Shown here piece by piece: positions 50,089 through 58,529 of a DNA stretch of 64,000 nt (within the stretch, counting starts at the first letter, position 1; each line of letters starts with the position of its first letter). The translations under genes were made by a program, and so were the position numbers. The DNA comes from Burkholderia pyrrocinia (GTDB lineage: Bacteria; Pseudomonadota; Gammaproteobacteria; Burkholderiales; Burkholderiaceae): assembly GCF_022809715.1 (NCBI RefSeq), contig NZ_CP094459.1:3348001-3412000 (forward strand), read 5' to 3'. A model generated the notes under the pieces. That model ran no database searches, was not told the DNA's origin, and saw only the letters and a program-made list of their open reading frames with translations.

Positions 50089-50115
50089 ATAACTAGTTTC
50101 AATATAACTAGTTAT
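50089..50115. promoter_or_regulatory. Double AACTAGTT palindrome, candidate operator
   Basis: ATAACTAGTT (50089-50098) and AACTAGTTAT (50106-50115) form a perfect 10-bp inverted repeat with a 7-base spacer. Each half is itself the palindrome AACTAGTT. It lies in an AT-rich island between divergent genes, which fits a dimeric repressor of the MarR or TetR type. Confidence 0.45.
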
Positions 50116-50195
50116 TCGAAGAATCCTTGTAGCACCGGCCTTCCACCCGATTCATATCCGACACAACACACCGGATGAGACACGCTCAGCGGGCC

Positions 50196-50265
50196 GCCCC
50201 TGGTCGGGCGCCCCCAGCCGGCCACCCTTAGCCGGGCGCCCCTAGCCGGGCGCCCCTGTCCGAAC
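50196..50265 (+). repeat. Five tandem copies of a 14-bp GC-rich unit
   Basis: Units start at 50196, 50210, 50224, 50238 and 50252, with consensus GCCCCTAGCCGGGC. The outer copies are the most diverged. They lie about 65 bp upstream of the GST start codon. Confidence 0.8.
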
Positions 50266-50329
50266 CTCCTGCGCTCGGGTACGCTTGAGCATCCACCGGA
50301 CCCTGCCTGCACCCAAACGCGGAGGCGCG

Positions 50330-50944
50330 ATGAAGCTCTACTACTGGCCGAAGACCCGGGCATTCCGGGCGTTGTGGATGCTGGAGGAAATCGGCGTGGT
50401 ATACGAACTCGTGCCGATCGACCTGCGCTCGCACGAACAGGGCAGCGACGCGTTCGTGCAGGTCAACCCGATGGCCAAGCTGCCCGCGCTCGACGACGGT
50501 AGCGCGCCGTTCGCCGAATCAGGCGCCGTGCTGCTCTATCTCGCCGACCGTTGCCCGGGCGCCGGGCTCGGCATCGCACCCGACGATCCGCTGCGCGGCC
50601 GTTTCCTGCAATGGATGTTCTTCACGCCGACCTGCCTCGAACCGGCGATGGCCGAGAAGTTCACGGGCGCATCGGGTAATCCGGTCGCGTTCGGCTGGGG
50701 CAACATCACGCGCGTGCAGCGCGCACTCGCGCAGACGCTCGCCCATAGCCCCTGGCTCGTCGGCGACCGCTTCACCGCGGCCGACCTGCTGCTCGCCAGC
50801 ACGCTGAAGATCGCGTTCGACGCGCATCTGCTGCCGCACGAAGGCGTGCTCGGCGACTACGTCGCGCGAGCCGAGGACCGCGACGCGTTCCGCCGCGCGG
50901 TCGCGATCGAACAACGCGAAGCGGCGCGTCTGCTGCACGCGTGA
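50330..50944 (+). CDS. Glutathione S-transferase family protein
   Basis: A 204-residue GST: an N-terminal thioredoxin-like domain (MKLYYWPKTRAFRALWMLEE, then NPMAKLPALDDG and FAESGAVLLYLAD) and a C-terminal helical domain with LVGDRFTAADLLLASTL. The start has GGAGG (50321-50325). The conserved Ser/Cys near the N-terminus is replaced by Thr/Arg in PKTRA, so activity by the usual route is uncertain. Substrate unknown. Confidence 0.85.
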   Translation: MKLYYWPKTRAFRALWMLEEIGVVYELVPIDLRSHEQGSDAFVQVNPMAKLPALDDGSAPFAESGAVLLYLADRCPGAGLGIAPDDPLRGRFLQWMFFTPTCLEPAMAEKFTGASGNPVAFGWGNITRVQRALAQTLAHSPWLVGDRFTAADLLLASTLKIAFDAHLLPHEGVLGDYVARAEDRDAFRRAVAIEQREAARLLHA

Positions 50945-50949
50945 CGCAT

Positions 50950-50973
50950 GCGGGGCGGCGCCCGCCGCCCCGC
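50950..50973. terminator. Hairpin between convergent GST and KirBac genes
   Basis: A perfect 10-bp stem GCGGGGCGGC / GCCGCCCCGC with the loop GCCC fills the 37-bp gap between the two stops. No T-run. Confidence 0.45.
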
Positions 50974-50981
50974 GAGCACAC

Positions 50982-51944
50982 CTACGCAGCCGGCCCCTGC
51001 GCCGCCGCGCCCGCTTCGACCACCACGCCCGGCGAACCGCGCTCGTCGGTGTCGGCGTCGACCGGCACTATGTCGTGAAAATGCGTGTAGTCGATATGCG
51101 TGATGCCGTCTTCGTCGTGCATCAGGTCGACATAACGATGACGCCAGCGGATCTCCCCATGCGCCCACGAGTGACGCGCCTGCATGACCTGCGCGGTCGT
51201 CTCGTCCGAGCCCTCGATCGTGATCAGCAGCGACGCGTCGCGCGCGGCGAGCGATTCGGGCGTCTCGCCGAACAGCGCGCTCGATTCGTCGATCACGTGC
51301 ATCAGGTTCCAGCCGAGCAGGAAGATCGGATGCTCGCTGCGCACGAGCGGCAGGTCGTGGATCTTGCGCAGCGAGTAGCCCTCGTGCGTGCCTTCGACGC
51401 GCATCAGCCGCAATTTCGCCTGCGCCTCGGCAATCACGTTCTGGCGCGCGTTCGCGGCGCGCACCATCAGCGTCATTCGGCCGTTCAGCGGCCGCACGAT
51501 CGCATAGCGCGCGAACAGGATCTTCGCCTGCGGCCGGGAAAACCGCGCGAACACGAGCCCCGTCGCCAGCGCGATGCTCGACATCCCGACGAAGATTTCG
51601 AACGTCGCGACCAGGTGCGCATAAGTGGTCTGCGGATGCATGTCGCCGTAGCCGACGGTCGCGAGCGTCTCGACGCTGAAGAAGAACGCGCCGCCGAACC
51701 CGGACGGCGACTGGTTCGCGATCGGCGCGTGGCCGAGCATGTAGAGCATCGCGAAACCGCCGTTGAGCAGCAGGAACAGCACCGCGAGCGACAGGAAAAA
51801 CACGGGCCAGCTCACCGTCAGCGCGCGGTGATAGAAGTCGCGCCAACCGAGCGGCGGCATCCCGTACGCGATCACCGGGCGGGTGCCCGACCAGATCTTG
51901 CGGCCACGGCCGCGGGAGGCGGGGGAGGACGAATCGACGTTCAT
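50982..51944 (-). CDS. Inward-rectifier potassium channel, KirBac1.1-like
   Basis: A 320-residue ion channel close to KirBac1.1 of Burkholderia pseudomallei, whose structure is known. Seen: an N-terminal slide helix (WRDFYHRALTVSW), a first transmembrane helix, the pore helix and the selectivity filter TVGYGDMHP (residues about 93-101), a second helix (FEIFVGMSSIALATGLVFARF), and the cytoplasmic beta domain (IVRPLNGRMTLMVRAANARQN to HRYVDLMHDEDG). The ATG at 51942-51944 begins MNVDSSSP, as KirBac1.1 does. It conducts K+ across the inner membrane. Confidence 0.95.
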   Translation of the reverse strand: MNVDSSSPASRGRGRKIWSGTRPVIAYGMPPLGWRDFYHRALTVSWPVFFLSLAVLFLLLNGGFAMLYMLGHAPIANQSPSGFGGAFFFSVETLATVGYGDMHPQTTYAHLVATFEIFVGMSSIALATGLVFARFSRPQAKILFARYAIVRPLNGRMTLMVRAANARQNVIAEAQAKLRLMRVEGTHEGYSLRKIHDLPLVRSEHPIFLLGWNLMHVIDESSALFGETPESLAARDASLLITIEGSDETTAQVMQARHSWAHGEIRWRHRYVDLMHDEDGITHIDYTHFHDIVPVDADTDERGSPGVVVEAGAAAQGPAA

Positions 51945-52063
51945 CGCGCGGTGCCGGTTGCAGGAAGGCGATGAGCGTAGCACGCGCGGCGGCGGCCGGG
52001 AATGCGTGCCGATTCGGAATGGAAATTTGCCGCGCGGCCGGACGCGTGCGGCCGCGCAGCGTC

Positions 52064-52093
52064 AAAAAAAACCGGCCGCATGAAAGCGGCCGG
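52064..52093 (-). terminator. Intrinsic terminator after the sulfate-binding protein gene
   Basis: On the minus strand CCGGCCGC pairs with GCGGCCGG around a TTTCAT loop and is followed by eight T (bases 52071-52064). Confidence 0.9.
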
Positions 52094-52136
52094 CTGCATC
52101 GTCATCGTGCGGACAAGCGCGCGGTGCGCGCCGCTG

Positions 52137-53156
52137 TCACTTCCGGTCGACGATCACCTGGTCGAACGTGCCGCCGTCGGCGAAATGGGTCTTCTGCGCG
52201 TTCGCCCAGCTACCGAAGACCTGCTCGACGCTGAACGTCTTCAGCGACTTGAACTCGGCCGCATGCTTCTTCAGCACGTTCGCGTCGCGCGGGCGCAGAT
52301 GGTGCCGCGCGATGATCTCCTGCGCTTCCGGCGTGTACAGGTAGTCGAGATACGCCTGCGCGACCTTGCGCGTGCCCTTCTTGTCGACGACCTTGTCGAC
52401 GACGGCGACGGGCGGCTCCGCGAGGATGCTCGCCGACGGGTACACGGCGTCGAACTGCGCGCCCGACGCGCCGGTGTCCATCAGCGCGACTTCGTTCTCG
52501 AACGTGACCAGCACGTCGCCGATGCCGCGCTGCGTGAACGTCGTCGTGGCGCCTCGGCCGCCCGAGTCGAGCACCGGCACGTTGCGGAAGATCGCCTTCT
52601 CGAAGTCGAGCGCCTGCTGGTCGGTCGCGCCCTTCTGCTTCTGGAAGCCCCACGCGGCCAGGTACGCGTAGCGGCCGTTGCCCGACGTCTTCGGGTTCGC
52701 GATGATCACCTGGACGCCCGGCTTCGCGAGATCGCTCCAGTCCTTGATCGCCTTCGGGTTGCCCTTGCGCACGAGGAACACCATCGTCGTCGAATACGGC
52801 GAGCTGTTGTCCGGGAAGCGCGCGCGCCAGTCCTTCGGCAGCAGCTGGCCGCGCTCGGCGAGCAGGTCGATGTCGTTCGGCTGGTTCATCGTCACGACGT
52901 CGGCCTGCAGCCCCTGCAGCACCGACAGCGCCTGCGCGCTCGACGCGCCGTGCGACTGCTTGAGCGCGACCGTCTCGCCGGTCTTCTGCTTGTACGCGGC
53001 GACAAAGCTCGCATTGATGTCCTTGTACAGCTCGCGCGTCACGTCGTACGACACGTTCAGGATCGACGTGTCCGCGTGCGCAGCCGTCGCCGCCACGACC
53101 AGCGCCGCCGCCGCGCCCGTGTGCAGCCAGCGACCGATCCCCTTGATGCTTGCCAT
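52137..53156 (-). CDS. sbp: Sulfate ABC transporter periplasmic binding protein
   Basis: A 339-residue binding protein of the Sbp/CysP type. The signal peptide ends at about residue 28 (ATAAHA), followed by DTSILNVSYDVTRELYKDIN, SHGASSAQA, VTMNQPNDIDLL, NPKTSGNGRYAYLAAWG and DVLVTFENE, all family marks for oxyanion binding. The usual permease and ATPase genes (cysT, cysW, cysA) are not adjacent; a terminator follows it directly. A minus-strand TAGAAT at 53235-53240 may be its -10 element. Confidence 0.9.
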   Translation of the reverse strand: MASIKGIGRWLHTGAAAALVVAATAAHADTSILNVSYDVTRELYKDINASFVAAYKQKTGETVALKQSHGASSAQALSVLQGLQADVVTMNQPNDIDLLAERGQLLPKDWRARFPDNSSPYSTTMVFLVRKGNPKAIKDWSDLAKPGVQVIIANPKTSGNGRYAYLAAWGFQKQKGATDQQALDFEKAIFRNVPVLDSGGRGATTTFTQRGIGDVLVTFENEVALMDTGASGAQFDAVYPSASILAEPPVAVVDKVVDKKGTRKVAQAYLDYLYTPEAQEIIARHHLRPRDANVLKKHAAEFKSLKTFSVEQVFGSWANAQKTHFADGGTFDQVIVDRK

Positions 53157-53608
53157 CGTGATATGCCCCGTTTCCAGTGGTGGTGAATGTGCGTGACGGC
53201 ACGCGTACGCGCTGTCATCGAAACGTAAGCGGGCATTCTAGCGGCCGGCCGCGGCGCGCTTTCCAATCAGTCGTGGAAAGCAAATCTCGAATCCTGCTAA
53301 ACGGCGGCGGACGCTCGCGTGCGCGCCAGATCCGGTGTTAAGATCGCCGTTCAGCCCACTTCACGGTTCATCCATGTCCGCTGCCCTGCGTTCGCTCTCA
53401 ATCCTCGCCGCCGTCGCGGCAGGTACGCGCGCGGCCGGGCTGAAACTGAAAAAACGACTCCTCGACTGACGGGGACGTCGCGTCCCGTCAGGCGAATGCC
53501 GGACGGGATGCCCGCAGGTCGTTTCTTTCTCCTTGCCCGCATGCCTCGTTCCGGCACTCCGCCGGCGGAACGGTTCCTTCCCACTCCGTTTCCACCATGA
53601 GGCTTTGC
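53157..53608. other. Divergent region between sbp and the DapA-family gene
   Basis: About 450 bp. It contains one small possible reading frame (53374-53469, listed separately) and likely the sbp promoter. No hairpin with a T-run is seen. Confidence 0.4.
53374..53469 (+). CDS. Possible 31-residue small protein
   Basis: An ATG-to-TGA frame of 32 codons starting MSAALRSLSILAAVAAG and ending KKRLLD. It has a hydrophobic first half and a basic end, like a tiny membrane peptide. No clear ribosome site is present. It could be real or chance. Confidence 0.25.
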   Translation: MSAALRSLSILAAVAAGTRAAGLKLKKRLLD

Positions 53609-54502
53609 ATGCACACACGTTTCGAAGGTATCTGGCTGCCGATCATCACGCCGTTTCACCATGGCGAAGTCGACCATGCGGCGCTCGCGCGACTCGCGCG
53701 CCACTATGCGGCCGCGGGCATCGCGGGTTTCGTCGCGGGCGCGACGACCGGTGAAGGCGTGCTGCTCGACGCACGTGAACAGGATGCCGTGTTCGCGACG
53801 CTGCGCGACGCGGCGCCTGGCCTGCCGATCGTCGTCGGGCTGACCGCGAGCGCGACGCATGTCGCGGCGGCCCGCGCGCGCGAACTCGCCGCGCTGCGGC
53901 CCGACGGGCTGCTCGTCACGCCGCCCGTCTACGTGCGGCCGACGCAGGACGGCATCCGCCGCCATGTCGAGGCGATCGTCGACGCGGCCGACCTGCCGGT
54001 GCTCGTCTACAACATCCCGTACCGCACCGGTGTGAACGTCGAACTGGAAACGCTGCAGGCGCTCGCGCGCGACCCGCGCGTCGCGGGCATCAAGGAATGC
54101 GGCGGCACGCTCGACCGGATGAGCCGGCTCGTGCACGACACGCCGCTCGCGATCCTGTCCGGCGACGACAACCAGAACTTCGCAGCACTATGCGCCGGTG
54201 CGCACGGCGCGATTGCCAGCAGCGCGCACGTGCTGCCCGAATGGCATGTGCGCATCCATGCGCTGCTGCGCGACGGGCGGCTCACCGATGCTCGGCGCCT
54301 GTCTGTCGCGCTGCAACCGCTCGTCGCGGCGCTGTTCGCAGAGCCGAACCCGGCGCCGGTGAAGGCCGTGCTGGCTGCGCAAGGGTGGTGCGAGGACGGA
54401 TTGCGGCTGCCGTTCGTGCCGGCGAGCGACGGGTTGCGGGAGCGGCTGGCAGCCATCTGCGCGGCACTCGACGAAATCGAGCCGGACGTCGCGGCGGCAT
54501 AA
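53609..54502 (+). CDS. Dihydrodipicolinate synthase/N-acetylneuraminate lyase (DapA) family aldolase
   Basis: A 297-residue class I aldolase. Seen: PIITPFHHGEVD (11-22), GATTGEGVLL with the TT pair (44-53), VLVYNIPYRTG with Tyr134, and the Schiff-base Lys162 in GIKECGGT. It condenses or cleaves pyruvate with an aldehyde. It is not in a lysine operon, so it may be a second DapA or a sugar-acid aldolase. The start at 53609 has GAGG six bases upstream; an in-frame ATG four codons earlier lacks a ribosome site. Confidence 0.85.
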   Translation: MHTRFEGIWLPIITPFHHGEVDHAALARLARHYAAAGIAGFVAGATTGEGVLLDAREQDAVFATLRDAAPGLPIVVGLTASATHVAAARARELAALRPDGLLVTPPVYVRPTQDGIRRHVEAIVDAADLPVLVYNIPYRTGVNVELETLQALARDPRVAGIKECGGTLDRMSRLVHDTPLAILSGDDNQNFAALCAGAHGAIASSAHVLPEWHVRIHALLRDGRLTDARRLSVALQPLVAALFAEPNPAPVKAVLAAQGWCEDGLRLPFVPASDGLRERLAAICAALDEIEPDVAAA

Positions 54503-54558
54503 GCGTCAACGCCGCGTGGAGCGCTGGCGACAGAAGCGTTTCGGCCCGACGGATTATT

Positions 54559-54939
54559 TCAAACTGTCGGAACCAGAGACAGGCCGTACCGTGCAAGAAG
54601 GGCGTCGGCGGTCACGAGCTGAAGCGGTTCGAGCCGGGCCTGCACGACCAGCAAGCGATCGAACGGATCGCGATGGTGGTGAGGCAAATCACGGACTGCG
54701 GCCCCATGCACGGCCCGAACCGGTAGCTCGCGAATCCCGCTTGCGCCGATCGAGCGAATCAGCTTGCCCACGTCAATGTCGAGCTTCCTCAAGCCGGCCT
54801 TGATGGCGGCCTCCCAGATACTCGCGCTGCTGACGAAACGTTCGTCGGCGGCCGAGATCAGTCCGCGCGCCCGCGTGCTGAGCTTGGGGTCATTGGTCAC
54901 GATCCACAAAAAGATGTGCGTATCGAGCAACAGCCGCAT
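54559..54939 (-). CDS. vapC: VapC-family PIN-domain toxin
   Basis: A 126-residue PIN-domain ribonuclease of a type II toxin-antitoxin pair. The acidic residues for Mg2+ are visible: Asp6 in LLLDTHIFLW, Glu43 in SASIWEAAIK, and Asp90/Asp93 in HHRDPFDRLLVVQA, followed by LVTADALLARYG. It would cleave RNA, often tRNA or 23S rRNA. Its ATG shares a base with the antitoxin stop (TGATG), so translation is coupled. Confidence 0.9.
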   Translation of the reverse strand: MRLLLDTHIFLWIVTNDPKLSTRARGLISAADERFVSSASIWEAAIKAGLRKLDIDVGKLIRSIGASGIRELPVRAVHGAAVRDLPHHHRDPFDRLLVVQARLEPLQLVTADALLARYGLSLVPTV

Positions 54940-55148
54940 CAGCGCCCTTCGAAAGCATCCAGCAGGTAATCGGGCAGCGGAGCGTCGAAGTCGTCCGCGA
55001 TCCAGGCCTGCCCTTGCAGGACGCCGAACCGAATGGGCGGCCTGGCAGGCGCGAGTCGATCGGCTGACGCCCCGTCATCGCGGATCGTGGAATCAGCCCG
55101 TTGCGATGGATCGATCGCACTGGCGTCGGGAATGTTCGCGTTTCGCAT
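54939..55148 (-). CDS. VapB/Phd-like antitoxin, shortened at the N-terminus
   Basis: A 69-residue protein whose C-terminal half (FGVLQGQAWIADDFDAPLP then an amphipathic YLLDAFEG end) matches the toxin-binding tail of Phd-type antitoxins paired with this VapC subgroup. The N-terminal 38 residues are low-complexity (Ala, Asp, Ser, Pro) and cannot form the Phd DNA-binding domain, which normally needs about 55 residues. GGAGGT precedes the start, so this length is real and not a missed start. The pair may lack self-repression or use another factor for it. Confidence 0.7.
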   Translation of the reverse strand: MRNANIPDASAIDPSQRADSTIRDDGASADRLAPARPPIRFGVLQGQAWIADDFDAPLPDYLLDAFEGR

Positions 55149-55263
55149 GATGACCTCCGTTTCGGGTGACCATCACTGTAGTCAGGTTCGCCCGGTCGAT
55201 CCATTCGTCCGATCGGCCGAGGGGCTGCCGAGTCGCGAACCGCCGCGGCAATCGTACGCTTCG

Positions 55264-56361
55264 TCAGGCCGCCAGTGCCGCCCCCGCCCCCTCCGTCGCA
55301 TCCCGCACCGCCTGCGTCACGATCCGCGCGAGCCGGTCGACGGTCGGCGTCGCCGACGACGTGCGCCGCAGCAGGATCAGCGGCAGGCGCGGCAGTTCCG
55401 GCAGCCCGGACGACGCCGCGTCGAGCACGCGCACCGACGCGGGCAGCCCGTAGTGCGAGCGCACCGTCAGCCCGAGGCCGGCCGCCGCCGCCGCCCATAG
55501 CCCGGCGAGGCTCGGCGTCGTGAATGCGACGCGCCACGGCACGCCCGCGCGGTCGAGCGCATCGGTCGCCGCGCCGAAGAACCGGCACGGCCGGTCGAAC
55601 ACGACGAGCGGCAGCGGCTCGCCGGGCGCGCGCACGGCACGGCCGCCCGCTTCGCAACCCGCTTCGCCGCCCGTTTCGCCGCGCGTAACCGCTGCCGCAC
55701 CGTCTTCCGCGCCGTCCCCGCCGCCGTCCGGCATCCCGAAACCGCCCGCGCCCGCCGCGCCGATCCATTGCATCGGCACCTGCGCGATCGCTTCGCTGTC
55801 GATCCCTGCCCGAGACACGAGCGCCGCCGACGCCGGGTCGCCCCACACGAGCGCGAGATCGAGCTGGTTCGCATCGAGCCGGTCGAGCAGTTCGGCATTG
55901 CGCGCCACGCGCGCCTCGATCCTCACCTTCGGATGCGCGCGCGCAAACCGCCCGAGCACGTCGGGCAGGATCGCCTCGCCGAAATCCTCCTGCAGCCCGA
56001 CGCGCACCCAGCCGTCGAGATTCACGCCGCGCACGGCCGCGGCCGCCTCGTCGTTCAGCTCGATCATCCGCCGCGCATAACGCAGCATCGCGTCGCCGGC
56101 ATCGGTCAGCGCAAGCCCGCGACCGGCTTTCACGAACAGCGGCGTGCCGGCCTGCTCCTCGAGCTTGCGGATCTGCGCGCTCACCGCCGACGACGAGCGC
56201 GCGACGCGGTCGGCCGCCTTCGCGAAACTGCCGAGATCCACGCCCGCGACGAGGCTACGCAGCGCCGCCACGTCGAAATTGGGCCTTGCCTGCGCGGCAT
56301 CGGCCATCGCGAGCGGCTCGCCGCCACCACGGGGAATGTCTTGTCCGGGCACGTCAATCAT
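55264..56361 (-). CDS. LysR-family regulator with an inserted low-complexity segment
   Basis: A LysR protein of 365 residues (about 60 more than usual). The winged helix is at about residues 28-86 (LRSLVAGVDLGSFAKAADRVARSSSAVSAQIRKLEEQ). The effector domain is interrupted by about 44 Gly/Ala/Glu-rich residues (around 205-250, GMPDGGGDGAEDGAAAV...) with no homology expected. The start is uncertain: MIDVPG at 56361 or MADAAQ at 56307; neither has a strong ribosome site. It is divergent from an MFS transporter gene, its likely target. Confidence 0.8.
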   Translation of the reverse strand: MIDVPGQDIPRGGGEPLAMADAAQARPNFDVAALRSLVAGVDLGSFAKAADRVARSSSAVSAQIRKLEEQAGTPLFVKAGRGLALTDAGDAMLRYARRMIELNDEAAAAVRGVNLDGWVRVGLQEDFGEAILPDVLGRFARAHPKVRIEARVARNAELLDRLDANQLDLALVWGDPASAALVSRAGIDSEAIAQVPMQWIGAAGAGGFGMPDGGGDGAEDGAAAVTRGETGGEAGCEAGGRAVRAPGEPLPLVVFDRPCRFFGAATDALDRAGVPWRVAFTTPSLAGLWAAAAAGLGLTVRSHYGLPASVRVLDAASSGLPELPRLPLILLRRTSSATPTVDRLARIVTQAVRDATEGAGAALAA

Positions 56362-56458
56362 CCTGTTTTATCGAACGATTCATCAAAAACTTTCCGATTT
56401 TCAGGATGAATGTAGGCCGCCAGACTGTCGATGTCAATTTCCAACCGGGCCTGTCGCC

Positions 56459-57721
56459 ATGGATACCACCTGCTTCGCTTCCCCCTCCTCGCCCGCGCGC
56501 GGGCCGGCCCACCGCTGGCGCGTGCTGGCGGCCGGCGTCGCCGCGAACATGAGCTTTTCGGCCGCCGCGGCCGGCATTCCGACCACCGCCGTGTGGATGC
56601 GCACGGCCTATCACCTCGACAACGGCGCGCTCGGCCTCGTGCTCGGCGCGCTCGGCTTCGGCGTCGCGCTATCCGAGCTGCCTTGGGGGATCGCCGCCGA
56701 CCGCTTCGGCGATCGCCGCGTGCTGCTGAGCGGGCTCGTCGCGACGGCCGCGATGCTCGCGCTGATGGTGTGCACGATCGTCCCGACCGCGCACGCGGTG
56801 CCGCCGCTGATGCGCGTCGTCGCGATGATGAGCTGCGTCGGCCTGCTTGGCGGCAGCGTGAACGGGTCGAGCGGGCGCGCGGTGATGCGCTGGTTCGGCG
56901 AGCGCGAACGCGGCCTCGCGATGAGCATCCGCCAGACAGCCGTGCCGCTCGGCGGCGGCATCGGCGCGGCACTGCTGCCGTCGCTCGCGTCGCATCTCGG
57001 CTTCGCCGCGGTATTCGGTGCGCTGATGCTGCTGTGCGCGGGATCGGCCGCGCTGACCTGGCGCTGGCTGCACGAACCGCCCGCCGCGCCGGCCGCCGTG
57101 CACGGCACCGTGCATCGTCCCGTCGAACAGCAGCAGCCCGCCCGGCAAACGCGCAGCCCGCTCGCGAGCGGCCGCGTGTGGCGCATCGTGCTCGGCATGG
57201 GCCTGCTGTGCACGCCGCAGTTCGCGGTGCTCACGTTCGCGACGGTGTTCCTGCACGACTTCGGCCGGCTCGGCCTCGCCGGCATCAGCGCGGCGATGGT
57301 CGCGCTGCAGCTCGGCGCGATGGTGATGCGCGTCTGGAGCGGCCGTCATACCGACCGGCACGGCAACCGCCGCGCGTACCTGCGCGGTTCGGTGCTCGTC
57401 GCCGCCGGGTCGTTCGCGCTGCTTGCTGCCGCGACGGCCGGCAGCCCACACGTGCCGCTCGCGGCGATCGTCGCAATTCTCGTGTTCGCGGGCGTCTGCG
57501 TATCGGCATGGCACGGCGTCGCGTACACGGAACTCGCGACGCTCGCCGGCGCGAACCACGCGGGCACTGCGCTCGGGATGGCGAACACGATCGTCTACCT
57601 CGGGCTGTTCGCGACGCCGCTCGCGATTCCGCCGCTGCTCGCCGTCAGTTCGTGGAGCGTGGTCTGGCTCGCGGCCGCGCTGGTCGCCGGCGCGACCTAT
57701 CCGCTGTTCGCCGTGCGATAG
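56459..57721 (+). CDS. MFS transporter
   Basis: A 420-residue major facilitator superfamily protein with 12 predicted helices. Helix 1 region is LAAGVAANMSFSAAAAGIP, the loop 2-3 motif is GIAADRFGDRRVLL (residues about 77-90), and helix 5 has AVPLGGGIGAALLP. The cytoplasmic loop between helices 6 and 7 is rich in Gln, Pro and Ala. Substrate unknown; divergence from a LysR regulator suggests it exports or imports the regulator's ligand. Start at 56459 is by family length; no strong ribosome site. Confidence 0.85.
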   Translation: MDTTCFASPSSPARGPAHRWRVLAAGVAANMSFSAAAAGIPTTAVWMRTAYHLDNGALGLVLGALGFGVALSELPWGIAADRFGDRRVLLSGLVATAAMLALMVCTIVPTAHAVPPLMRVVAMMSCVGLLGGSVNGSSGRAVMRWFGERERGLAMSIRQTAVPLGGGIGAALLPSLASHLGFAAVFGALMLLCAGSAALTWRWLHEPPAAPAAVHGTVHRPVEQQQPARQTRSPLASGRVWRIVLGMGLLCTPQFAVLTFATVFLHDFGRLGLAGISAAMVALQLGAMVMRVWSGRHTDRHGNRRAYLRGSVLVAAGSFALLAAATAGSPHVPLAAIVAILVFAGVCVSAWHGVAYTELATLAGANHAGTALGMANTIVYLGLFATPLAIPPLLAVSSWSVVWLAAALVAGATYPLFAVR

Positions 57722-57778
57722 CGCGCCGCATGTTGCACGCCGGGCGTCGCCGCGCACGCACCGACGCTCGCGCATCCG

Positions 57779-58417
57779 TCAGCCCGCCTCGCGCGCCAGC
57801 GCGCGCCGCACGGCCGGCCGTTCGGCCTCGCGCTGCGCATGAGCGGTCCACGCGGGATGCCGCGTCATGTCGAGCCCGATCGCAACGCCCCAGCGATACA
57901 GCACGAGCAGGAACGGATCGACGATCGAATGGCCGCCCGGTTCGGCCCACGTGCGACCGTCGGCGAGCGCGGCTTCGATCTTCTCGTTCGCGGCATCGAT
58001 CGTGCCGCGCCCGTGCGTGCTGACCGCACCGTGCAGGGCCGGGTCGCCGATGAAGCGGCCCGGCCGCCACAGCGCGCCGTAGCCGACGCCATGCACCCAG
58101 CCGACCAGCCAGGCGAGCCATTCGTGGCAGCGCGCCTCGCGCAGCGGATCGTCGAGCGGCAGCAATCGCGCATCCGGATAACGGCGCGCGAGATACGTGA
58201 GGATCGCGGGCGTTTCGGTCAGCACGCGCGGCTCACCCGGAATCGCGAGCACGGGCACGCGTGCCTTCGCGTTGATCGCGAGATAGCGCGCTTCGAGGTT
58301 CTGCTGCTTCTGCACCGAGACGATCTCGACGTCGAACGGCGCGCCGGTTTCCTCCAGCGCGATGTGAGCGGCAAGCGAGCACGCGCCCGGCGAAAGATAG
58401 AGACGATATGCGTTCAT
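57779..58417 (-). CDS. Glutathione S-transferase family protein
   Basis: A 212-residue GST beginning MNAYRLYLSPGACSLAAHIALEE, the beta-class-like start with the SPGACS loop whose Ser or Cys contacts glutathione. NAKARVPVLAIPG and LTETPAILTYLARRYP complete the thioredoxin domain, and a helical C-domain follows. The frame upstream of 58417 is not conserved in type, so the ATG at 58415-58417 is chosen. It is divergent from the LysR gene at 58530, its likely regulator. Confidence 0.9.
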   Translation of the reverse strand: MNAYRLYLSPGACSLAAHIALEETGAPFDVEIVSVQKQQNLEARYLAINAKARVPVLAIPGEPRVLTETPAILTYLARRYPDARLLPLDDPLREARCHEWLAWLVGWVHGVGYGALWRPGRFIGDPALHGAVSTHGRGTIDAANEKIEAALADGRTWAEPGGHSIVDPFLLVLYRWGVAIGLDMTRHPAWTAHAQREAERPAVRRALAREAG

Positions 58418-58508
58418 GATGGTATGGCCCGACCGGGCTGTGGAAGACTGAACCGAGTGTAGGAATGCGTGGCCGGGTGCCGCAAACGATGAATTGTCGT
58501 GCTCGGAC

Positions 58509-58523
58509 ATTAGTGTTACTAAT
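58509..58523. promoter_or_regulatory. ATTAGT-N3-ACTAAT inverted repeat between GST and LysR genes
   Basis: A perfect 6-bp inverted repeat with a 3-base centre, only seven bases before the LysR start codon and 91 bp from the GST start. It is a likely site for autorepression by the LysR protein. Confidence 0.45.
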
Positions 58524-58529
58524 ACCCGC

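Larger units (their letters stand above)
49898..50329. other. Divergent region between the acetyltransferase and GST genes
   Basis: About 430 bp without a gene. It contains the AACTAGTT double palindrome (50089-50115) and a 14-bp tandem repeat (50196-50265), listed separately. Confidence 0.5.
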
